From Flavobacteriaceae bacterium UBA1682 (GTDB taxonomy: Bacteria; Bacteroidota; Bacteroidia; Flavobacteriales; Flavobacteriaceae), in NCBI GenBank assembly GCA_002320285.1, contig DCKE01000027.1, positions 76,228 to 140,227 on the forward strand: 64,000 bases of DNA, written 5' to 3'. The translations under genes were made by a program, and so were the position numbers. A model generated the notes under the pieces. That model was not told the DNA's origin and did not search any database. It saw nothing but the letters and a program-made list of their open reading frames with translations. This document shows, piece by piece, positions 9,196 to 17,599 of the stretch (within the stretch, counting starts at the first letter, position 1; every line of letters starts with the position of its first letter).

Positions 9196-9229
9196 TATAT
9201 AAATACTAAAAAGTAATTTCACCAAGAAT

Positions 9230-10213
9230 ATGATGTGTTTTTCCAAATTTACTAAAATTAATTATTTAATAGCCGGCTTATTGGGCTTTTTTCTAATTTC
9301 TTGCTCTGATAAAAAAGCTTCTGATGCTGCGGTTTCTAATATCTCAACCGATTTTAAGATAGAGCGCTTTGATCAATTGTTTTATGATACGTCTAAAGCA
9401 GAGTTTCCCGCCTTGAAAAAACAATTCCCTTTTCTGTTTCCTGCCCAATTCGATGATCAGTTTTGGATGGATAAAAAAAAGGATACTTTATTTGTCGAAT
9501 TGCATGATGAGGTACAAAAGAAATTTAAAAACTTAGATCAGTTGAGTGTTGGGTTGACCAATTTATTTCAACGAATCAAATATTACTATCCCGAAGAAGA
9601 TCCTAAACGGGTGATTACCTTGATCTCTGAAGTTGATATCGAGTCAAAAGCGATCTATGCAGATTCGTTGGTTTTGATTTCATTAGACACCTATTTGGGG
9701 AAAGACCACCGTTTCTATCAAGGATTTCCGGAATACTTGCGAGTGGAATTTGAGCCCGATCAGATATTGCCCGACGTGGCTGCTGCATTTATTACGACTA
9801 AAATACCTCCGTTAAACAGTAAGACCTTGTTGTGGCACATGATCCATCAGGGAAAGATTTTATATGCCAAGGAGATGTTGTTACCCGATGTTTCTCCTGC
9901 TGTTATTATGATGTATACCGAGGAACAAATGAAGTGGTGTGAAACTAACGAACAACAAATGTGGAGTTATTTCGTCAATGAAAAACTGATGTTTAGTACG
10001 GATTATAGATTGCAAACCCGTTTTATACATCCGAGTCCATTCTCTAAATACTATTTAGATATCGATTCAGAATCACCTGGTAGAACAGGAGCTTGGATGG
10101 GTTGGCAAATTGTTCGTGCTTATATGAAGAATAATGATGTAACTTTGCAAACTCTTTTGCAAAAAGACACAAAAGAAATTTTTGATGAATCTCGATATAA
10201 ACCCAAAAAGTAA
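9230..10213 (+). CDS. gldB: Gliding motility lipoprotein GldB
   Basis: A 327-residue protein essential for gliding in Flavobacterium (family knowledge). The signal peptide ends in a lipobox (LISC, lipidated Cys at about residue 25), which places it in an envelope membrane. The mature part (starting near NISTDFKIERFDQLFYDTS) matches the GldB family, and the following gene is its usual partner gldC, one base after the stop. Two ATGs are adjacent and either could be used. The biochemical function of GldB is not established. Confidence 0.93.
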   Translation: MMCFSKFTKINYLIAGLLGFFLISCSDKKASDAAVSNISTDFKIERFDQLFYDTSKAEFPALKKQFPFLFPAQFDDQFWMDKKKDTLFVELHDEVQKKFKNLDQLSVGLTNLFQRIKYYYPEEDPKRVITLISEVDIESKAIYADSLVLISLDTYLGKDHRFYQGFPEYLRVEFEPDQILPDVAAAFITTKIPPLNSKTLLWHMIHQGKILYAKEMLLPDVSPAVIMMYTEEQMKWCETNEQQMWSYFVNEKLMFSTDYRLQTRFIHPSPFSKYYLDIDSESPGRTGAWMGWQIVRAYMKNNDVTLQTLLQKDTKEIFDESRYKPKK

Positions 10214-10214
10214 A

Positions 10215-10550
10215 ATGAGCGCAAAACATACTTCTGAAATAAGTATTCAAGTAGAATTAGATGAAAATAAAGTTCCTGAAAAATTGAACTGGTCCGCTAA
10301 GGACGGTGGAATTAATCAGGCTGTTGCTAAGGCAATGTTATTGTCTGTTTGGGACAGCAATACCCAAGAAACCTTAAGGATCGATCTTTGGACCAAAGAT
10401 ATGCCGGTAGATGAGATGAAGCAGTTTTTTCATCAAACCTTGGTAGCTATGGCGGACACCTTTGAAAGAGCCACTGATGAGGATAAGATGGCTGCAACGA
10501 TGAGGGATTTTTGTGATTACTTCGCAGAAAAGCTTGAATTGACGAAATAA
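10215..10550 (+). CDS. gldC: Gliding motility protein GldC
   Basis: A 111-residue protein without a signal peptide, so probably cytoplasmic. It is typical of GldC, with the strongly conserved block TQETLRIDLWTKDMPVDEMK in the middle and a C-terminus ending AEKLELTK. An upstream in-frame TTG (10182) would overlap gldB. The ATG at 10215, one base after the gldB stop, is preferred. GldC supports gliding, but its loss has milder effects than loss of GldB (family knowledge). Cotranscription with gldB is clear from the spacing. Confidence 0.92.
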   Translation: MSAKHTSEISIQVELDENKVPEKLNWSAKDGGINQAVAKAMLLSVWDSNTQETLRIDLWTKDMPVDEMKQFFHQTLVAMADTFERATDEDKMAATMRDFCDYFAEKLELTK

Positions 10551-10641
10551 CAGACGACTATGGCAGTACACGCTTGTTGGTGATCATAAAGGTTATCACT
10601 GCATTTAATAATTCTGTACTGCTTAGCCTGTCACTATTAAT

Positions 10642-10671
10642 AAAAAAGAGACTCCTTGGAGTCTCTTTTTT
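10642..10671. terminator. Bidirectional terminator between gldC and engB
   Basis: A perfect palindrome, 14-bp arms AAAAAAGAGACTCC / GGAGTCTCTTTTTT with a TT centre. It has A and T tracts on both sides and lies between two convergent genes. Confidence 0.9.
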
Positions 10672-10673
10672 AT

Positions 10674-11288
10674 TTAATTACCGTTTTTAAACAGTTCGTG
10701 ATTTATTTCGTCTATATATTGCAACACATCTTCTTTACCTAAGCCATCTGTAGCGGAGGTAATGAAGTACTGCGGCATTTCTGCCCAGTTGTTTGCTAAA
10801 ATAGATTTTGTATAAGCAGCGATATGTTGCTGTACTTTTGTTTTACCAATTTTATCTGCCTTGGTGAAGATAATAGCAAATGGAATTTCGCTTTCTCCGA
10901 GGTAGTTGATAAATTCTAAATCTATATTTTGTGCGTCGTGACGAATATCGATTAAAACAAAAGCAGCGATAAGTTGCTCTCTTCTCTCAAAGTAATCGGT
11001 GATAAAACGCTGGAAAGTCTGCTTGGTTTTTTTAGAAACCTTGGCATAACCATATCCTGGTAGATCGACTAAAAACCAATTGGAGTTGATTTTAAAGTGA
11101 TTGATTAACTGTGTTTTTCCGGGTTTACTAGATGTTTTTGCTAAATGCTTTTGATTGGTAAGCATGTTGATTAAAGATGACTTACCTACATTGGATCTGC
11201 CGATAAAAGCGTATTCCGGTAACATTTCTTTAGGACATTTAGTAACATCTGAATTGCTTATGATAAATTCTGCTGTATTTATTTTCAT
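10674..11288 (-). CDS. engB: Ribosome biogenesis GTPase YihA/EngB
   Basis: A 204-residue TRAFAC-class GTPase needed for large ribosomal subunit assembly. The GTPase motifs are in order: G1 GRSNVGKSSL at about 30, the G2 Thr in KPGKTQ, G3 DLPGYGYAK at about 75, and G4 TKAD at about 140. A short C-terminal basic part follows. The length is normal for the family. It lies 7 bp downstream of the alpha/beta hydrolase gene on the minus strand, so they are probably one transcript. Confidence 0.95.
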   Translation of the reverse strand: MKINTAEFIISNSDVTKCPKEMLPEYAFIGRSNVGKSSLINMLTNQKHLAKTSSKPGKTQLINHFKINSNWFLVDLPGYGYAKVSKKTKQTFQRFITDYFERREQLIAAFVLIDIRHDAQNIDLEFINYLGESEIPFAIIFTKADKIGKTKVQQHIAAYTKSILANNWAEMPQYFITSATDGLGKEDVLQYIDEINHELFKNGN

Positions 11289-11295
11289 GCTCAGA

Positions 11296-12060
11296 TTATA
11301 TGTTGCGGCTTTTTAACCAATTTAAAAATATTTCATTGAATTCATTGGGACACTCCATCATGGCGGCATGGCCACACTTATCGATCCAAAATAAATCGGA
11401 ATCCGGAAGCAGTTCGTGGAACTCTATCGCCACTTCTGGTGGAGTAACTTGATCGTTTCTACCCCAGATTAAACAAGTCGGAATATTTATCTTTGGTAAA
11501 TCCTTCGACATATTATGACGAATAGCACTTTTTGCAATGGTTAATGTTTTGATCAATTTGATTCGATCGTTTACCGTTGCAAACACATCGTCAACCAATT
11601 CTTTTGTCGCGATCTCCGGATCGTAAAAAACGTCCTGAGCTTTCTTTTTGATGTATTCGTAATCACCGCGTTTAGGATAACTATCACCCATAGCGCTTTC
11701 ATACAAGCCTGAACTTCCTGTTAAAACTAATGCCTTAACTTTTTCTGGATACATCTTGGCATGATACAATGCAATATGCCCTCCTAGTGAATTACCCATT
11801 AGGATGACTTCGGTATAACCTTTATACGTAATGAATTCTTTTACAAATTTCGCAAAAGCCTTTACGTTGGTTTTTAAAATGTTATTTGTATATAAGGGTA
11901 GTTCTGGAATGACTACTTTATAACCTGCGCTTGGGAAAAAATTGCTCACTCCGTCGAAGTTACTCAATCCACCCATCAAACCGTGAAGTATAATTATAGG
12001 GATACCTTCTCCTACCTCATAATAACGGTATTTACTTTCTTCTTTTAAAGTTCGCTCCAT
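11296..12060 (-). CDS. Alpha/beta hydrolase
   Basis: A 254-residue alpha/beta-hydrolase-fold enzyme, substrate unknown. The oxyanion-hole motif HGLMGG is near residue 27. The nucleophile elbow GNSLGG is near 90, the acid Asp in IWGRNDQ near 205, and the catalytic His in CGHAAMMECP near 230. The frame stays open 86 codons further upstream, but that part is basic, low-complexity and crosses a clear promoter box. The ATG at 12060 gives a protein that begins directly at the fold. It is probably cotranscribed with engB. Confidence 0.85.
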   Translation of the reverse strand: MERTLKEESKYRYYEVGEGIPIIILHGLMGGLSNFDGVSNFFPSAGYKVVIPELPLYTNNILKTNVKAFAKFVKEFITYKGYTEVILMGNSLGGHIALYHAKMYPEKVKALVLTGSSGLYESAMGDSYPKRGDYEYIKKKAQDVFYDPEIATKELVDDVFATVNDRIKLIKTLTIAKSAIRHNMSKDLPKINIPTCLIWGRNDQVTPPEVAIEFHELLPDSDLFWIDKCGHAAMMECPNEFNEIFLNWLKSRNI

Positions 12061-12090
12061 GTATAAGTTTATGCGATTTTTAAATCCATA

Positions 12091-12098
12091 CAAATATA
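12091..12098 (-). promoter_or_regulatory. -7 promoter box for the hydrolase-engB unit
   Basis: On the minus strand this reads TATATTTG, a match to TAnnTTTG, 30 bp upstream of the ATG at 12060. It argues against the longer upstream start. Confidence 0.65.
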
Positions 12099-12339
12099 TA
12101 ACTTTATAATTTACAATTTTTGATAATCGGTAAAAATGAAAAAAAGAAACGCAAACACAACGCAAATTCAGTGCTTTTTTACTGTTTTGATCTTTAAAAA
12201 ACAGCTTTTTTTTTGAAGATTTATTGTTTTTTAAAGCGACAAAAGACAGGGCTATTAAGCTTTTTTTAAGATTTATTAAATCTAGTTTGTCTGTTGTTAA
12301 TGAGTTGATTAGCCTCAAAGGGGGTGTAAAATCGTTAAA

Positions 12340-12385
12340 GTGGAAAAACTTATCAACAAAGTGGGGAAAAGTGGTAAAAGGTGGT
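12340..12385 (+). promoter_or_regulatory. MraZ-type operator: phased GTGG boxes
   Basis: GTGG occurs at 12361, 12371 and 12381, exactly 10 bp apart, with a further copy at 12340 (about two turns upstream). MraZ in other bacteria binds TGGGN direct repeats spaced by 5 nt, the same 10-bp period, in front of its own operon. Here the boxes end 11 bp before the putative -7 box of mraZ, where bound protein would block RNA polymerase. Sites are seen directly. MraZ binding is inference from family knowledge. Confidence 0.7.
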
Positions 12386-12396
12386 AAAAAAATACC

Positions 12397-12404
12397 TACA
12401 TTTG
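12397..12404 (+). promoter_or_regulatory. -7 promoter box for the dcw cluster
   Basis: TACATTTG fits TAnnTTTG. It sits 25 bp before the mraZ start and just after the phased GTGG boxes, giving a short leader. Confidence 0.65.
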
Positions 12405-12429
12405 CTATTAAATCAAATCAAATCAACTT

Positions 12430-12888
12430 TTGACTTCAATCATAGGGACATATGAGTGTAAAATAGATGCCAAAGGACGGGTGTCGGTTCCTGCTTCATT
12501 AAAGAAGCAGTTGCCTGCAATAGCCGATGGTTTTGTGTTAAAGCGCTCAGTGTTTGAACCTTGTTTGGAGTTGTGGCCTATGGGTGAGTGGAATTTGATG
12601 ATGGCAAAAATCAATGGACTAAACCGATTTGTAAAGAAGAATAATGACTTTATTCGGAAGTTTATGGCTGGGGTAAAAATGGTCGAAATTGATGATGCTG
12701 GACGGTTATTAGTGTCGAAAGACCTGGTTGAGTTTGCCAAAATATCGAAAGACTTAGTTTTATCCTCAAAGGTGAATATTATTGAGATTTGGGATAAAAA
12801 CTTGTATGAGGCGGCATTGAATAGCGATGATTTTGATTTTGGAGCATTGGCAGAAGAAGTAATGGGTAATATGAATTTAGATGAGTAA
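12430..12888 (+). CDS. mraZ: Transcriptional regulator MraZ
   Basis: A 152-residue DNA-binding protein of the AbrB-like swapped-hairpin fold and first gene of the division and cell-wall cluster. Two SpoVT/AbrB-type repeats are visible, the first opening IIGTYECKIDAKGRVSVPAS and the second around MVEIDDAGRLLVSKDL. The start is TTG, placed by family alignment because no ATG gives the conserved N-terminus. MraZ represses its own operon in other bacteria, and the upstream phased GTGG boxes suggest the same here. It overlaps rsmH by 8 bp. Confidence 0.93.
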   Translation: MTSIIGTYECKIDAKGRVSVPASLKKQLPAIADGFVLKRSVFEPCLELWPMGEWNLMMAKINGLNRFVKKNNDFIRKFMAGVKMVEIDDAGRLLVSKDLVEFAKISKDLVLSSKVNIIEIWDKNLYEAALNSDDFDFGALAEEVMGNMNLDE

Positions 12889-13792
12889 CGAGAGCGAGTA
12901 TCACAATCCGGTTTTATTAAAAGAGAGTGTAGATGGTTTGGCAATTAAGCCAGATGGTGTCTATGTCGATGTAACTTTTGGAGGCGGAGGTCATTCTAAA
13001 GAGATCTTGAGTAGATTGGGGGAAAATGGTAAACTGTTTGCTTTTGATCAGGATACGGATGCTTTAAAAAATGCGCTTGACGACAGTCGATTTACTTTGA
13101 TCAATCAGAATTTTCGCTTCATAAAAAGGTACCTGCGTTTTTATGGTATTAAAGAGGTAGATGGGATCTTAGGTGATTTAGGTGTTTCTTCTCATCAGTT
13201 CGATGTTGCGGAGCGCGGTTTTTCAACGCGTTTTGAAGCGGAGTTGGATATGCGTATGAATCAAACTGGTGGTATTACCGCATTTAATGTGGTTAATGAA
13301 TATACGGAAGCAGAGGTAAAAAGGGTCTTGGCTGAGTATGGAGAGTTGACTAATGCTGCTGCGATGGCTAGTGTGATTGCCGAAGCGAGAAAAGATAATC
13401 CGATTAAAAATTCAGAACAGCTCAAAGAAATTTTAGCGCGTTTTTTACCAAATCATAAAAGTCACAAAATTTTGGCGCAGATATATCAAGCGATTCGCAT
13501 AGAGGTTAATCAGGAGATAGATGTTTTAAAAGAGATGTTGGAGGAGAGTGAGGCGCTTTTAAAACCTGGAGGAAGGTTGAGTATTATTTCTTACCACTCC
13601 TTGGAAGATCGATTGGTAAAGCGCTTTATGAAAAATGGCATGTTTGAGGGAGAGCCAGAAAAAGATTTTTATGGCCGTTTTGAAGTTCCGTTAAAGCAAT
13701 TGGGGAAGTTAATCGTTCCGTCGGCAGAAGAAATTAGAATAAATAATAGAGCAAGATCTGCAAAATTGAGAATCGCAGAGAAAAAACAATAA
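12881..13792 (+). CDS. rsmH: 16S rRNA (cytosine(1402)-N(4))-methyltransferase RsmH
   Basis: A 303-residue SAM-dependent methyltransferase that modifies C1402 in the decoding centre of 16S rRNA. The SAM-binding motif VDVTFGGGGHSKEIL is near residue 30. The family signature GDLGVSSHQFD is at about 103, and a conserved C-terminal block (SYHSLEDRLVK) follows at about 240. The length is normal. It overlaps mraZ by 8 bp and is followed after 8 bp by ftsL, as in dcw clusters generally. Confidence 0.96.
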   Translation: MSNESEYHNPVLLKESVDGLAIKPDGVYVDVTFGGGGHSKEILSRLGENGKLFAFDQDTDALKNALDDSRFTLINQNFRFIKRYLRFYGIKEVDGILGDLGVSSHQFDVAERGFSTRFEAELDMRMNQTGGITAFNVVNEYTEAEVKRVLAEYGELTNAAAMASVIAEARKDNPIKNSEQLKEILARFLPNHKSHKILAQIYQAIRIEVNQEIDVLKEMLEESEALLKPGGRLSIISYHSLEDRLVKRFMKNGMFEGEPEKDFYGRFEVPLKQLGKLIVPSAEEIRINNRARSAKLRIAEKKQ

Positions 13793-13800
13793 GGCAACAG

Positions 13801-14145
13801 ATGAAGTTAAGTGTATACAATATAATAAGAGCCAAGTATCTGATCGACGAGAGTTCGATGAAAAACTGGCTTTTTATTATTTATCTCATTGTATTGTCTT
13901 TGTTTATGATTGCGAATATTCACTATTACGAAAGTAAAAATTTTCGAATAGCGGAATTAAATCACGAAGTTAAGGAGTTGCGGTCAGAATTTGTTGATAC
14001 TCGATCAGAACTGATGGAGTTAAAAATGGAATCGACGGTATCGGGGAAAATGGAAGAAAAAGGAATTTTTCCTTCCGAGGTTCCTCCTCAAAAGATTAAA
14101 GTAGTTCAAGAAGAAAAAAAAGGAATATTTAAGATATGGCAGTAG
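13801..14145 (+). CDS. ftsL: FtsL-like division protein
   Basis: A 114-residue bitopic membrane protein. It has a short cytoplasmic N-terminus, one transmembrane segment at about residues 22-40 (NWLFIIYLIVLSLFMIANIH), then a heptad-rich Glu/Leu stretch at about 45-85, as in FtsL leucine-zipper regions. Sequence alone is weak evidence. The position between rsmH and ftsI, the size and the topology decide the call. It would pair with FtsB-like and FtsQ proteins at the septum. It overlaps ftsI by 10 bp. Confidence 0.8.
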   Translation: MKLSVYNIIRAKYLIDESSMKNWLFIIYLIVLSLFMIANIHYYESKNFRIAELNHEVKELRSEFVDTRSELMELKMESTVSGKMEEKGIFPSEVPPQKIKVVQEEKKGIFKIWQ

Positions 14146-16136
14146 ATAATAAAAATATCTATATGAATATATACCTGGTTTCCTTAGTCATGGTGCTAAT
14201 GGTGATTGGGATAGTATATCGACTGATAAATATTCAGTATGTGGAGGGGGATGAATTGCGTCAAAAAGCCAAAGATAATACCGTTAAAAAAGAAGATATT
14301 CCTGCCAATCGCGGGAATATTTATTCTTCTGACGGAAGCTTATTAGCGACATCAATTCCGAATTATACCATTCGTTTTGATGCGATCGCTTCCAAACAAG
14401 AAGATTTTGAGAAAAATATAAAACCTTTATCGGACTCTTTGTCTGTGATGATGGGTAAGCCATCGAGTTATTTTGAAGTATTGTTAAGAACGGGTAGAGC
14501 AAATAAAAACCGTTATGTGTTTATAACGCGTGGTTTGAGTTATACTCAATATATGCGAATCAAATCGTTTCCATTATTCAGTATGGGGGCGAATAGAGGA
14601 GGGATGATCACCGAGCAGAAGACAATTCGAGAGCATCCTATCGGGAAAATAGCACAGCGAACCATTGGATATGAGCGAATCAACGACGATAAAACCATCA
14701 CACGTGTTGGGATTGAAGGTGCTTTTTCGCAGTATTTAAGTGGAACAGACGGGCATCGTATGATGCAGAGAATGTCGCGCAGCCATTACAAGCCGATCAA
14801 TGATGAAAATGAAGTAGAGCCTAAAGATGGTAAAGATGTGGTGTCCACTATTGATGTTTATATACAAGATATAGCGCATCACGCTTTATTGAAACAGTTG
14901 GAATACTACGAGGCCGATCACGGTTGTGTCATTGTCATGGAAACGGCTACGGGTGCTATTAAAGCCATCTCTAATTTAGGAAGATCGGATACTGGAAATT
15001 ATTACGAAACGGTTAATTATGCTGTGGTAGAAAAACACGAACCGGGATCGACATTTAAGTTGGCGAGTTTGTTGGCTTTACTACAAGATAAAAAAGCGGA
15101 TACTTCGTCGGTCTATGATACCCATGAGGGTGCTGTCAGCTTTTATAGACGACAAGTGCGTGACTCCAAAAGGGGAGGTTATGGTAAAATTTCCTTAGGT
15201 CGCGGTATAGAAGTGTCTTCTAATACCGTAATTACTCAGGCAGTTAATGAAGCCTATAAAGATAATCCGCGTCAGTTTACCAATTATTTGCATAAAATAG
15301 GCATGGACAGACCTTTGGGGATTGCGTTAAAAGGAGAGGGAGTTCCGTATATACCAAAACCGGGAACCAAAGGATGGAGCGGGATAGCTTTACCTTGGAT
15401 GGCATTTGGTTATGGGCTTTCAGTAACGCCTTTGCAAACCTTGACCTTGTATAATGCTGTAGCGAATAATGGCGAAATGGTAAAGCCGATATTTGTTTCT
15501 GAAGTTCGGGAGTTTAATAAGCCGATCGAAGTTTTTGAAAAACAAGTAATTAATCCACAGATAGCGTCTCCTGAGGTAATTGCTAAAGTGCAAGCGGTGT
15601 TGGCCAATGTAGTAAAAAAGGGAACTGGGCGAAAATTATATTCTCCAAATTTCTCTATGGCAGGAAAAACGGGTACAGCTCAGGTGAATTATGGTGGTGG
15701 TAAAGGTAAGGACATGTATTACGCCTCGTCTTTCGCAGGATATTTTCCAGCGGTTAATCCAAAATACTCCTGTATAGTAGTGATTCACAAACCGAATCGA
15801 GCTAAGAGTTATTACGGAGCAGATGTGGCGGGACCGGTATTTAAGAGAATTGCGCAAAAGATTTTCACTGATGTGCCTTCTACTAAGGAAATAAAAAATA
15901 TTGATACGGTAATCAAAGCGCAGGTTGACGATTACAACAGTTATTATACAGAAGCTCAAAAAAATACGTCCATCATGCCGAATGTAAAGGGAATGTATGT
16001 GATGGATGCGATTCCTTTATTGGAAAATATGGGACTAAAAGTAGTCGCAAAGGGAGTTGGAAGAGTAAAAAAACAATCTATTGTTGAAGGGCAAGTGATA
16101 GAAAAAAATCAAACTATAGTATTAGAATTATCGTGA
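14136..16136 (+). CDS. ftsI: Septal peptidoglycan transpeptidase (PBP2/FtsI class B), PASTA-tailed
   Basis: A 666-residue class B penicillin-binding protein that cross-links septal peptidoglycan. It has an N-terminal membrane anchor (about 8-30), a PBP dimerisation domain (about 55-225), then a transpeptidase with catalytic S305 in GSTFK (SxxK). SSN lies in IEVSSNTVI and KTG in AGKTGTAQ. A C-terminal PASTA repeat (from about 610, MPNVKGMYVMDAIP) is present, as usual in Bacteroidota. It overlaps ftsL by 10 bp and murE by 4 bp. Confidence 0.95.
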   Translation: MAVDNKNIYMNIYLVSLVMVLMVIGIVYRLINIQYVEGDELRQKAKDNTVKKEDIPANRGNIYSSDGSLLATSIPNYTIRFDAIASKQEDFEKNIKPLSDSLSVMMGKPSSYFEVLLRTGRANKNRYVFITRGLSYTQYMRIKSFPLFSMGANRGGMITEQKTIREHPIGKIAQRTIGYERINDDKTITRVGIEGAFSQYLSGTDGHRMMQRMSRSHYKPINDENEVEPKDGKDVVSTIDVYIQDIAHHALLKQLEYYEADHGCVIVMETATGAIKAISNLGRSDTGNYYETVNYAVVEKHEPGSTFKLASLLALLQDKKADTSSVYDTHEGAVSFYRRQVRDSKRGGYGKISLGRGIEVSSNTVITQAVNEAYKDNPRQFTNYLHKIGMDRPLGIALKGEGVPYIPKPGTKGWSGIALPWMAFGYGLSVTPLQTLTLYNAVANNGEMVKPIFVSEVREFNKPIEVFEKQVINPQIASPEVIAKVQAVLANVVKKGTGRKLYSPNFSMAGKTGTAQVNYGGGKGKDMYYASSFAGYFPAVNPKYSCIVVIHKPNRAKSYYGADVAGPVFKRIAQKIFTDVPSTKEIKNIDTVIKAQVDDYNSYYTEAQKNTSIMPNVKGMYVMDAIPLLENMGLKVVAKGVGRVKKQSIVEGQVIEKNQTIVLELS

Positions 16137-17593
16137 AGCAATTAAAAGACATATTATACAAGGTAGCTATCGAATCTGTTTCGGGTACTACTTTTATGGA
16201 TATTGATCACCTAACTTTTGACTCTCGTGAAGTGACGGCAACGGCTGTTTTTATCGCGATTAAGGGAACACAGGTAGATGGGCATGATTTTATTTCAAAA
16301 GCTATTGAAGGTGGTGCTTGTGCTATTTTGTGCGAAGTTGTTCCGAATCAATTGATTTCAGGGGTGACTTATGTTCAAGTGTTGGATACCCATTTAGCAG
16401 TGGCGCAAATGGCCGATAATTTTTATGACCATCCTTCTACCAAATTAAAGTTAGTAGGGGTTACAGGTACTAACGGAAAAACAACCGTAGCATCTTTGTT
16501 GTACAAACTCTTTTCGAATTTAGGTTATCAGGTAGGCTTATTGTCAACAGTCAAAGTGACGGTAGGACAACAGGATTTTGTAGCGAGTCATACTACTCCC
16601 GATTCTATTTCAATCAATCGTTGGTTGAATCAAATGGTAGAACAAGGTTGTGAATATTGTTTTATGGAGGTGAGTTCGCATGGTATTGTTCAAAAGCGAA
16701 CCAGTGCACTTCACTTTCAGGGTGGTGTTTTCACGAATCTTTCTCATGACCATTTGGATTATCATAAAACTTTTGCGGAATATCGCGATGCGAAAAAAAC
16801 ATTTTTCGATCAATTACCGCAGACGGCTTTTGCCATAACCAATCAAGATGATAAAAACGGTCCGATAATGGTTCAGAATACCAAGGCAAAGATTAAGACC
16901 TATGCTTTAAAATCGATGGCTGATTATCGTGCTACTATCTTGGAAAGTCAGTTTTCAGGAATGTTGATGCGCATTAATAACAAGGAGATTTGGGTGCAAT
17001 TGATCGGTGATTTCAATGCCTATAATTTATTGGCAGTTTATGCGGCTGCGACGGAACTAGGGGTTTCTGAACAGGAGGCTTTAGTAGAAATCAGCAAGTT
17101 GCAAAGTGTTGCTGGGCGATTCCAATATATCGTTGTCAATCAGATTACGGCTATAGTGGATTATGCGCATACGCCCGATGCGTTAGAGAACGTGATTAAA
17201 ACCATTAATTCCATTCGCACCTACAACGAAACCTTGATTACGGTAGTAGGGTGTGGGGGTAATAGGGATAAAACCAAAAGACCGGTGATGGCTCATATAG
17301 CCACAGAGGAAAGTAATAAAGTGATTTTAACTTCAGACAATCCGCGTTTTGAAGAGCCTTCCGATATTCTTCGAGAAATGGAGCAAGGGGTGGAACCACA
17401 GAATCAAAAGAAAGTTGTAGTCATCGAAGACCGTAGGCAAGCGATTAAAACTGCGTGTCAGTTGGCTCAAGGCGGTGATATTATTTTGATAGCAGGTAAG
17501 GGGCATGAGACTTATCAGGAGATTCAGGGAGTTCGTTCGGATTTTAATGATCTTTTGATTGTGAAAGAATATCTAGAACAATTAAGTAAATAA
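16133..17593 (+). CDS. murE: UDP-MurNAc-L-Ala-D-Glu:meso-diaminopimelate ligase
   Basis: A 486-residue cytoplasmic Mur ligase adding the third residue of the stem peptide. It starts with GTG overlapping the ftsI stop (GTGA). ATP-binding loop GVTGTNGKTTV is near residue 110. The central domain has SHDHLDYHKT. The C-terminal motif DNPRFEEP is the meso-DAP specificity signature, so the peptidoglycan should be the ordinary Gram-negative DAP type. The length is normal. Confidence 0.96.
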   Translation: MKQLKDILYKVAIESVSGTTFMDIDHLTFDSREVTATAVFIAIKGTQVDGHDFISKAIEGGACAILCEVVPNQLISGVTYVQVLDTHLAVAQMADNFYDHPSTKLKLVGVTGTNGKTTVASLLYKLFSNLGYQVGLLSTVKVTVGQQDFVASHTTPDSISINRWLNQMVEQGCEYCFMEVSSHGIVQKRTSALHFQGGVFTNLSHDHLDYHKTFAEYRDAKKTFFDQLPQTAFAITNQDDKNGPIMVQNTKAKIKTYALKSMADYRATILESQFSGMLMRINNKEIWVQLIGDFNAYNLLAVYAAATELGVSEQEALVEISKLQSVAGRFQYIVVNQITAIVDYAHTPDALENVIKTINSIRTYNETLITVVGCGGNRDKTKRPVMAHIATEESNKVILTSDNPRFEEPSDILREMEQGVEPQNQKKVVVIEDRRQAIKTACQLAQGGDIILIAGKGHETYQEIQGVRSDFNDLLIVKEYLEQLSK

Positions 17594-17599
17594 AAAAGT

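Noticed and set aside
12423..12944. A 173-codon minus-strand open frame opposite mraZ
   Set aside because: It lies entirely over mraZ and the start of rsmH, is Ser/Asn/Phe-rich as expected for a shadow of a coding strand, and matches no family.
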